From: Polychytrium aggregatum
Lineage: Eukaryota > Chytridiomycota > Chytridiomycetes > Polychytriales
NCBI RefSeq assembly: GCF_025602895.1
Contig: NW_026516216.1
Location: 186,001-250,000, forward strand
Length of the DNA: 64,000 nucleotides
Direction: 5' to 3'
Each line of letters opens with the position of its first letter. Position 1 is the stretch's first letter. A program made the translations under genes and the position numbers. The notes beneath the pieces were generated by a model. That model made no database searches, had not been told where the DNA came from, and saw only the letters and a list, made by a program, of their open reading frames with translations. Shown piece by piece: positions 20,225 to 29,775 of the stretch.

Positions 20225-23200
20225 TTATGGAGTCTGTATATTCTTTATGCATATATAAACATTTCATTTCCTATTGGTCAGTTCACCACCTGCCATCAGT
20301 CAATGTGTGGGCCTCTATCAGGACTTTGCCTTAGCGCCTCTGGCGGGATCTAGCACTGGGTGTTGGTTTTTGCCAGCCAGAACATTTTAAAATCATTACC
20401 GCAGCTCTATCCCATGCGTATCACCCGCCACATGCTACATTTCACGGATTCATTTGCATCGCGCCCAAAACGAAACGGGGCTTTGCTTTTGAGTCAGATC
20501 TGTTACTTTTGTATGTGTATGTGTTGTTCTTTGGGCGAGGAGGAGCAGAATACACACCTACTCATCGCTCGTCATGGCCAAACAGCGTATCCAAGGAGAC
20601 TGGAGGCGGAGCGACTCGTCACCCGACTATCTTGATGTCAAAAAATACCGGAGTTGTCCAGATGGTTGAACACAAGCAACTCTACTCCCGTGTTGCAACA
20701 TTCTAGTCGATCATCGCCACAGCAGATTAACCGAGTGTATTCAAGGTGATGCTCCCGAAACCAACAAACCGCCGAATTACCAATTAGGACTGGAGCGCAA
20801 TCTCATGGCCCGTCCACTGGGGTCTACGGATCACTGAGGGACGCTCAGGGACACACTGTCCCGTTTCGTTCCGAGCACTGTGGACCATCAACCAATCGAT
20901 AAAATTTCTACAGAGTACCTGAAATGGCTTCATAAATACTTGATACTCGTATGAATGCCGTAATTTTAGCCCTATAGATGTGTTCGCCGTTTTGTATTGC
21001 ATCAATGGATCGAGTGTGGCAAAAATATGCTGTCCTAAATCGTATTGCTGTCCATTCATCAATCCAGCTAAACTGATAAAAATGGGGCACTGCCATTTCG
21101 TATGTTTGGGAAAATCGTCTTTGAACTTTGGTTTTTTCCGACCTGCTAGCCAGTTCCATCCTTGCTACATCAAGTGAGTGAGGTTCCACGCCCTTGGCTG
21201 GCTGAGCTCCAGTCATGGCCAAGATTGATTCAAGACATTGATCATCCATGACGGTCTTGCTACTCGAATTAAAGCGCCGCGGATAAAATGAAGTATATAT
21301 CTGTTCAGTAGCAGTCAGTCCCGTTGTTGCTTGGAGCCATCTCCCATTTACTTGCCTCTAAATTGCAACCTTGATTGGAAATGCCAATACTCTAATGGAT
21401 CAAAGAGTCGTAAGAAATATGGCGGAGATCTTTGATTTTAGTCGCGGCAATCAGCGCGAGGTGTGAAATTGTAGGTTTCAGATGTATCCGAATTATATCA
21501 TGCATTAAGGGAAGTTGGTCCAAGAGGTGCACCGACAAAGACACGGCGAGCGTAGGCTTTATACAAGGGATGCTTCGGCGTAATAAGTCGTCGTAGGCAT
21601 TGATTCATTCATTTATCGCAATCTCTGCTGCAGCTAGTGCTTTCCTCTCTAGGTAGCTTTGCATTGTAGATAGGTGTTTGTGGATCGGTATTTGTGGCGC
21701 GCCATCTTTCTGGCGGGGGACGCAGACTCCACCGATCATGTATCACAGAGTTTGGATCCGATGGCAGCCTACATCCGCCTCCATAACTACCATGGTAAAA
21801 TGTACAAGAAAACCTTCCAGACACGGCTCATAAGGTTTGGTGCTTCGATGGTTGGTGATTGATCCATCGGAGCGATGTCCTCTGGCAGAGTCTTGTCCCA
21901 AGCCAATCCGTCAACGCACCAAAGAATGCGCCGAAGGGAGAATATATACCATACTCTTGCAGCTGGAAAGTCGGCTTTGTCATGCGGCAGAACTGACGGA
22001 GCCGACAGAGCCAACAGAATCGATAAGATTGACAGAGCCTACAGAACCGTCAAGAATCGACAAGAATGACAGAGCCGACAGAACCGACAAGACCGACAGG
22101 GCGAATACGATTAATAGGACTGCTTTTGACTTCATGACTGTCCGGGTATCCGAGTATTTGTATCCGAGTATCTGTATCCGAGTATTTGTATCCGAGTATT
22201 TGTATCCGAAAGTTCCAGGGCGACTCATGTTTATAATAACAATAATGGCGCAGCCTATAAGCAAGCTGTTTGAAACTGCGATAGGCGCGTTTAGGCAATG
22301 GTATCAGGGATAGCTGGCTAGAGCAGTCCTCGAGCGCGCAAATGTGTATCAAATGAGGATGCTATGTCTTTGATCTTGCCGATTTGGAAATATGCGCTAC
22401 TGAGCCGAGCAATTATGGTTATTATCATTGTTATTAGCATCATTTTTGCACCATCGGCGATGAATATACCTCGACGATTCATTGTTATACTTCATCGAGC
22501 TTGATCATGGTCACAAGTGTACGATTGGCGCGTAGTTGGCCCCTACGATCTGCATTTAATCGGCACATAGATCCTCTTGAATCGTACCAGACTTGGGCAT
22601 GGCTTCCAATGACCGAAATTGCCCGGGTTTCCGCCCAGCGGACACTCTGCTTGATGAATTTTCTTTGTATTTTCGCAAATCACGCACGATGGTTCGATGT
22701 CCACACACGAATCCATGTACCGAGCAGGACAACGGCGAACATGGGCGAACATGGGCGAACATGGGCGAACATGGACGAACGTGGGTGAACACGGGTTGAG
22801 ACGGACGAGATTAGTGGACAAGGAGGGGATGGAGGGGCAAGGCCGGCCGCTGGGACTGGAAGTGGGATAGACACATATTCTGGGGAGGGGGCGGAAGAGT
22901 GTGAATGGGCTTCTTGTTGAGCCCGCTGTGAGCCCGCTGTGAGCCCGCTGTGAGCCCGCTGTGAGCCCGCTGTGAGCCCGCTGTGAGCGAGATCATGTCT
23001 CTTTGTATGTTGGAACCAGCAGGGGATGTGTGCAGATGGGGGATCATTGGTGAATTGCTGGCGGATCATCGGTGGATCACCGATAGATGCAGACGATGCG
23101 GCGTCTACGCCGGTTCATCACGGCCTGTACATCATCATGGTCAATTTCGAGTAGGTGGGTCTACCGAATGGAAATTTCATATCATACGAGAGAATTGGCC

Positions 23201-23524
23201 TTGAAGAGTATATTGGTGGTGCTGATCGCATGGCAACGATAGGAATACCATATTTCTCAGGCGGTGGATGCGCACTATGGGATGCCAAAGAGGGGGAGGG
23301 GCGCTTGAGACAAAGACATTGGGTTGGTGAAAATATGAGTTGTTAATATATATGAGAGCATGATCAAAAGCAAGGGTCGAGCGGGCAGCGGTGGTACAAT
23401 GTGCGGGCTGCAGCGGTGCAATGTGCGGGGGCTGGGGCGGGTGGCCAAGGCGGGAGTGCAACGAAACCGGGAGATATGATCAAATGTACTGTTGATATAT
23501 GCACAAAAATGAAAGAGCTCGCAA

Positions 23525-23596
23525 GGACCTTTAGCTCAGCGGTAGAGCAATCGACTGCAGATCGATAGGTCCCCGGTTCAATCCCGGGAGGGTCCT
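23525..23596 (+). tRNA. tRNA-Cys (GCA), right arm copy 2
   Basis: Mirror copy of 8397-8468, identical. Confidence 0.95.
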
Positions 23597-23634
23597 GTGA
23601 GTTCGTGGTCTCAACAACAGAGCTCGAGCTTTGA

Positions 23635-23706
23635 GCCCGGTTAGCTCAATGGTAGAGCGTGAGACTTTTAATCTCAAGGCTAGGGGTTCGAGTCCCCTAT
23701 CGGGCG
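23635..23706 (+). tRNA. tRNA-Lys (UUU), right arm copy 2
   Basis: Mirror copy of 8287-8358, identical, followed by a T5 run. Confidence 0.95.
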
Positions 23707-24008
23707 CCAGCAATTTTTCCTATTTTGCCTCGTCCTGTCTCATTGGGCTCTCTGTCGAATCTTCCGCCGGTCTTCCCTGGGTCTGGGCGGTGCTCGCTGT
23801 TTCTTTGGTGTTTCTGTTTCTCGTTCTTGGATGTGTTTGTCGGCCCGGCGCTGCTGTGCATCCCTCTGGCTCCATCGCTCCATCGCTCCACTCGCCACCC
23901 CGTCCACAATGCAGTGCTTCGCTGTCTCGCATCCGGACTGGCCGCCAATACTTCCCCCCCCCATCAAGCTTGTCCTTCCGATCTCCATCATCTCGTTCTG
24001 GTCTTGGA

Positions 24009-24415
24009 CAATCTCGATGCACTCTTGGTCATAGTTGCTGACTTCCTGTCGATCATTCCAGTGCTGCATGACCTTTGTTGCCCATTGCCGTATTTCTGAG
24101 TCCCCTTCGACACAGGCCCATATCTGGGGTTCAATGGCGATGCAAACTAGCACTTTATATATAAACAGGTCGAATCATACACAGGCTCAAAATGGATAAA
24201 GGTTACATTCCAAGGAGTGAGAACAGCAAAGGGAAGGTATGGAGTAACGTGAAGGCTAGAGAATGCTCGATGTATCGCTGCTTAAGTTCCAAAGGGCTGC
24301 GCTGAATGGGGGATTGGGAGGCAGGAATCGGAATGGAGGGGGGGGGAGGGGCAAGGGTGGCTGACAAACAAATAGAAAAGTGTAGGAAATTACAGAAGAA
24401 AGTGCCGAACCGAGA
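24009..24415. other. Intergenic, right arm to importin alpha 3' end
   Basis: Unique DNA just outside the palindrome, presumably holding the importin alpha 3' untranslated region. No gene seen. Confidence 0.5.
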
Positions 24416-26945
24416 TTATTGTCCTCCAAACTGGAAGCCGCCTTGGGGAACGTGCATGTTGACATCCGACGGGAAGGCAAAGGTTCCAGCAGCTTCGTCG
24501 ACCTCAGGACCAAGCTCATTTTCGTCATCGCCATCGCCAAAGTACTTGTCAATGATACCGTAGGACTTCTTGTAGATGTCGGCGTTGTCGTGGAGCTGGA
24601 GCTGGTGAATCTTCTCCATACCGCCGGCCTCCTCGACAAAGATGGCCATCTGGTTGACGCCGTTGGTCAGATGCTTGTCGGCCTCGCCAACCTTGAGAAT
24701 GTTTTCCAGGCCATCCATAGCAACTTGGATGATCTTGGGATCGCCCGAGCCCAGCAAATCGCAAAGTGGCTTGATGGCACCTTGACTGACCAGGTATCTG
24801 TTGTTCACGTAAACCATCAGCTGCTGTCCAACCAACGAGGCCAAGAATCAAGAATAGCCTCCCTCATACCTGATCTGATCAGGCTTCTGCAAGCCACCGG
24901 AGGTGGCGTTAGAAATCGCCCAGCACGCCTCCTTCTTGGTCTTGAAGTCTCCGCGGCCCAGGGTATCAATAAGCGGCGGGATGAGGTTGGCATCAATGAT
25001 GGCCTGTAGGAGGGATCAAAAGACGGTGTTGTCCATTTTTAGTTTCCTCAACACGCAGGAGGGAGTTCTCGTGCCACCGGGCCATGGTCAGGATCAACTA
25101 CCGCAAGAATACCGATTGACTCACCTGAATCTGGGACGAGTTTCCGGCCGTGATGTTGGAGATGGTCCAGCAGGTTTCCTTGCGGATGCCATCCTTGGGG
25201 GAACTCAGGAGCGAGAGCAGGGCCGTCAGGGCGCCGGAGTTGATGATGACCTGGGTCTGAATATCATCGCCAGTGACAATGTTGCCGACGGATCGCAGAG
25301 CAGGGGTCTGCACGGCATACTGGGGGTGCATCAGGAGCTCGACAAGGCGACGGCAGACGCCAGCCTCGATGACGGCCTGGATCTTCTCGTTGGCACCATC
25401 AGACAGGTACGAGATGGCCCAGCAGGCATCGGTCAGGATCTCTTCATCGTTGGCATAGATGAGCTTGGCAAGGATGGGAAGGGCAGGCGAGATCTGTGCG
25501 GATGGTTATGTAAGCTTTCGACAGAACTCCTTTCAGACTCGGACGTTGTCCTGCACCGCTATCCTGAGAGGTGCGCCTACCATCTGCCACTCGGGCTGAG
25601 GGTTCTTGCCACGACAGAAGTTCGAGAGGGTCCAGGTGGCGTTGCGGAGCATCGACAGCTTGTTGCTGGGCTCGTTAAGGATGGAGAGCAGGGGCTGGAG
25701 AGCACCGCATCTCAGGACATAGTCTCGGCAAGTCGGGCTGTCGCCAGCAATGTTACCAAGCGCCCAAACGACCTGTTCCTGGACCTCTGCGACAGGCGAG
25801 GTCAACAGCTCGACAAAGATCGGCACGGCGCCGTTGTCGACGACGACTTGAGTTTGTTGCGACGAGCCCGAAGCAATGTTTGTCAGTGCCCATGCAGCTT
25901 CGAACTACATTCAAGGCACAAACAGACCAGAGTCAGCGAGCAGATCATATGCAGGGATTGAGTCACTGGAGTCGGGTGTGCCGCTGCAACTCGACAGTGG
26001 CGACTACGCGCCAACGACCGGTCTTGTCGCTTACCTGGAGCTTGGGGTTGGGCGAGCGGAGGAACTCGACAAATCTCGGGAGAACGCCACAGGCAATGAC
26101 TTGCTCGATAGGAGGGTTACGTTCTGGTGTCGAAGGAGACAGGCTCGTTAGACCGCTTGATCGTGACGGGGAAAGGATACAGAATATGTGGTATCTCTGC
26201 TCGGCGAGATTCGGCACAAAACTCACCCTTGGACAGCAGCTTTCTGAAGCGGGTGGTGGCCTCGAGCTGCAGCTCCACATCGGAAGAGATGACGCCGCTG
26301 ATCATTTCAGGGAACTCGTCCTAAGAAGCAGCACCGCAACGGTCAGCCCTTGCGCACACAGTCGCCATACGGCTCACTCGGCGGATTGATTATGGTATGG
26401 CTTTGGACGAAGCCGTCTCACGAGAAGCCGCTGCAATCGCCCATGAAGGCAGCAGAGCACCCGAGGCATTTGGCACCGCAAACGAGAGTCATGCTTCGGA
26501 CACCATTCAGTCCCGATTGGCACTCGGGTGCCAAAACACACAGAGGCAGAGGGGCAGGAAGCCAAAGGCAAAACAGACCGACCGACCGACCGACCGACAG
26601 ACAGACAGACAGACATATAGACAAACAGATAGACAGACCGACAGACAGACAGACTGACAGAAAACAGGCGGACATCGACAGCCGCCCGAGGGTCGGCTGG
26701 GCTGGGCTGGGCTGGGCGAATAGCAAGCCTACCTGGGTGGCAGTCTTGGTCGAGCTCTCGTCCTCGCTGTCCGAGCCGACAGCATTCTCGTTGAAGTTGC
26801 GCTTCTTGGCCATCTGCTCCTCACGCTTTTGCTTGCGAATTTCAACAGCAGCCTCCTCGCGGCGGCGACGCAGTTCATCCTGCTTCAGGTCGCCGCGGTT
26901 CTTGTACTGGTTGAGACGGTGGCCAAACTTGTTTCCTTCCATCAT
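24416..26945 (-). CDS. SRP1: Importin subunit alpha (karyopherin alpha)
   Basis: Seven exons: 26733-26945, 26227-26320, 26035-26123, 25581-25904, 25125-25493, 24870-25003 and 24416-24797. They give 534 aa, the usual family length. The adaptor binds classical nuclear localisation signals and hands cargo to importin beta. The N-terminus is a basic IBB domain ([17 protein letters not shown], then an RRRREE block). About ten ARM repeats follow, with the characteristic [45 protein letters not shown] and WAISNATSG helices that bind the NLS. The acidic end ([13 protein letters not shown]) corresponds to the CAS-binding tail region. The first ATG of two adjacent ones (26945/26942) is chosen. Intron 1 (26321-26732) contains a GACC/GACA microsatellite. 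Confidence 0.95.
26576..26656. repeat. GACC/GACA tetranucleotide microsatellite in importin alpha intron 1
   Basis: A run of GACC units is followed by GACA units with a few TAGA interruptions. A short GGGCT array follows at 26696-26718. Confidence 0.9.
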
Positions 26946-27695
26946 CTGTGATATTATCTCTGGGACAGTGGGAGCCGAATGCTAATGATATATGTAAAGA
27001 GAGAGAGACCGGGGGCCTGGATGGGACGAAGGCGGGGGCGGCGGAGGGATGCGGAAAGTGACGGGGTCAGGCCTATGACGAGGGGAGTGAGGCAGCGGCG
27101 ATCATAAATAGCGTCCTCGGCGACAGCGGAAGGGCGTGGAAGCGACAGCGAGGCGGCAGCCGCAGCATGGCTGTCCACGTGCACGCATTTGTGTTGTTTT
27201 AGGAAGGTCGGCCGGCCAGAGTGCGGCTGGACGCCGAGTGGCCAGCCACTGCTGGCGCGGCGGCGAGAGCGGCGACGAGAGGCCGCGAGAAAAGAGCCGA
27301 GGGCGGCTCGGCGTCTCGCAAGTCTTCTCGCCGTGCTCTCCCGCCACCAGATCCTCTCTCGCTGGCTCCTCGCTGCGGCCTGCTCTCTGCTTGCCGGGCT
27401 CTCGCCGGGCTCTCGCTGCTCGCTCTCCAGCGAGACAGAAAAAAAAGTTGCGAGGGCGACAGCCAAAGCCACAGTGCTACGCCACCCTATGTCCATATAT
27501 GGTGTTTATTGATTCGCCCTGGCCGGAACTGGACGAGGAAACATGCCGATCGAGAGCCGAGCTCGATCCCCTGCGCTGATGCGACGGACTCGGCCGAGGA
27601 GATATCCCGCACAAATGCTTGGAGCCTTGGACGGGCCCCATGGGACGGATTCTGGGGTAGATCCATGGGCCAGCTACCTAATGCCGCACTGCTGC
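26946..27695. other. Importin alpha promoter region / ACAD 3' flank
   Basis: No gene recognised. A TATA-like element (CATAAATAGC, 27103-27112) lies about 160 nt upstream of the importin alpha ATG. The region contains GC-rich low-complexity sequence. Confidence 0.5.
27103..27112. promoter_or_regulatory. TATA-like element upstream of importin alpha
   Basis: CATAAATAGC, matching the TATAAATAGC element near the PGDH gene. Orientation relative to the gene is ambiguous. Confidence 0.3.
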
Positions 27696-29376
27696 TCACA
27701 GCCGCGAGCGCAGCGAACGTTCGCGCTCCTCCTTGTGCTTCAGCTGGTCCTTGACCTGCGCGGCCCGTTTGAGCTCTGTCTGGGCAATCTGTCGAATGTG
27801 GACCTCGTCCGGCCCGTCAGCAATGCGCAGGGTCCTCATCGAGGCATACATGTATGCCAGCGGGATATCGTTGCTCACTCCTGCGGCGCCGTGCGCCTGG
27901 ATCGCGCGGTCCATCACCTTGAGCGCCATCGTCGGCACAACGACCTTGGCCATGGCGATCTCAACCATCGCCTTCTTGGGTCCATGCAGATCGATTGTGT
28001 CGGCGGCCTTGAGCACCATCAGGCGGGCTTGCTCGAGCTCGATGCGCGACAGGGCAAGCTCGTGTGCCGCGCTGCCGTGCTGGTGGAGAAGCTTGCCAAA
28101 GGTCTTGCGGGCCGGGTCGGTGGCTCTGTTCAGATGGTAATCCAGCGCACGGCTGGCCATGCCGATGGCTCGCATGCAGTGGTGGATTCGGCCTGCCAGT
28201 TCGACGGAGGAAGTGCACGCGTGAGAGGCAGCCACGGCACCGCCATGAGCAACGACCGTTCATGGGGCAGCTCCACCGCTCACAGCCTGTCCCAAGAATC
28301 TCATAGGGTCTTCCGTCAACGCAGCCCTGCGCGATAGCGAGCAGCAGTGGGGTTCAATCCAGCAGTGCCGGTAGCGACACGACGCATAGACTATAGCTGC
28401 ATCGACCGCTGTGCTCACCTGGACCAAGGCGTCCCTGGATGATTTCAAACCCGCGTCCTTCGCCCAAGATCATGTTCTCGGCGGGAACTCTCACGTTCTC
28501 GAATAGAATCTCACAGTGGCCATGCGGGGCGTCATCGTAGCCAAAGACAGGCAGGGGACGAACGACGGTGATGCCGGGAGTGTCCGCTGGAACAAGCACG
28601 ACGCTCTGTTGGCGGTGAGGCTCTTCCTTGGAGCCATGGTGCTTCCCCATGACCAAGTAAATCTTGCAACGGGGGTCGCCAGCTCCGCTGATCCACCACT
28701 TGCGGCCCGTGATAACGTACGAGTCACCCTCGCGGCTGATGGCCGTTCGGATGTTGGTGGCGTCGGACGAGGCCACTGCGGGCTCGGTCATGCAGAAGGC
28801 TGAGCGGATCTTGCCTTCCATCAAAGGCTTGAGCCACTTGTCCTTCTGCTTCTGGTTGCCGTACTTGGCCAAGACCTCCATGTTGCCCGTATCGGGAGCA
28901 GCGGTGTTTGTGGCCTGAAATAGGAGCCGCATCAGGTCAGGCGATTGCAACAAGTCCCCCAGGGCGAAGAGATACGCTACCCTCTCCGCCTTGGGTCTCT
29001 GCATCGTCCAGGAGGACCACGAATATCAAATCTGTGAGTCTCGACCTGCTCGCTACGACGCTAACTCTACCTCGGGGGCAATGAAGGAGCGGCCCAGGAC
29101 CTCGCAGAGCAAAGCGTACTCGAGGTTGGTCAAGCCGGGGCCCTCGGGATAGATTTTGGGGAGGAACAAGTTCCACAGCCCGAGCTCCTTGGCCTTGGCT
29201 TTGAGCTGCTCGATGATCGGAGGCACAACGAGCCAGCGATCGGTCGAGCCGATAGGGGCCATTTGGGCAAAGTAGATGGCCTCGGCAGGAATGCATTCCT
29301 GCTCCACGAAATCCTGGGTTGTCTTCAGGAGACGCTGTGCGCGTGGCGATAGCTGGAGGAACGAGGTGTTGGCCAT
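27696..29376 (-). CDS. Acyl-CoA dehydrogenase, ACAD10/11 type, with C-terminal SRL
   Basis: Three exons: 29071-29376, 28419-28914 and 27696-28192 (432 aa). Flavoprotein that introduces the alpha,beta double bond into acyl-CoA. The N-terminal helical domain ends around GRSFIAPE. The middle beta domain has [16 protein letters not shown] and [13 protein letters not shown], and the C-terminal helical domain has [16 protein letters not shown] with DEVHIRQIA. The last residues are Ser-Arg-Leu, a recognised PTS1 variant, so the enzyme is probably peroxisomal like other fungal ACAD11-type enzymes. The start ATG (29376) gives [14 protein letters not shown] with no mitochondrial presequence. It shares a 399-bp divergent promoter with the ZNHIT2 gene. 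Chain-length preference cannot be read from sequence. Confidence 0.92.
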
Positions 29377-29775
29377 GGTTTCGGGGCGGCAGTATATGGG
29401 GTCTGCGAATGAGCGAAAGCGGTGGAGAGTGTAAGAAGTACAGAGCGGACGGGCTGCCGACCTGCGCTGGCGCCCGAAGGAGAGAAAGGGTGTGGGAGGG
29501 CTTTAAGCTGACTGCCTGGGCTGCGCGAGAGGGGCCAGGCGCTGGCGGGGCCAATCCAGCCACACATGACAGCATGAGCTTCTGGGCTTTCACATGATTG
29601 TGGTGCTGGACGAAACAAGACGAAGAATTTGGGACGAGCGCTCCTCGCGAGAACGTCGGCCGAGAACGCGCTCCTCTCGCTCGTCCCAAATTCTTCATGG
29701 TGATCATCCTTCGTTATGGCTTTCATTTGCCCCACAGGGTCTTTCGCCAGCCGCACACAGACGATCTGCCTCACC
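29377..29775. other. Divergent promoter, ACAD / ZNHIT2
   Basis: 399 bp between two divergent start codons. It contains a perfect 19-bp inverted repeat (29622-29696). Confidence 0.7.
29622..29696. repeat. Perfect 19-bp inverted repeat in a divergent promoter
   Basis: GAAGAATTTGGGACGAGCG at 29622-29640 and its exact reverse complement at 29678-29696 flank a 37-nt GC-rich centre. The centre contains the related strings GCGCTCCTCGCGAGAACG and GAGAACGCGCTCCTCTCG. It lies 80 bp before the ZNHIT2 start. Confidence 0.85.

Larger units (their letters stand above)
18055..24008 (-). repeat. Right arm of giant inverted repeat (5954 bp)
   Basis: Reverse complement of 7984-13938, one nucleotide shorter because of the G/C homopolymer. 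It carries the mirrored tRNA set and minisatellites. The stretches at 18055-18721, 18959-20042 and 20225-23524 contain the same noncoding DNA as the left arm. Beyond 24008 the sequence diverges at once from that left of 7984. Confidence 0.95.

Noticed and set aside
7984-24008. Composite transposon or giant TIR element
   Set aside because: No transposase, reverse transcriptase or target-site duplication seen at the outer ends, and the arms carry host tRNA genes; a segmental inverted duplication fits better.
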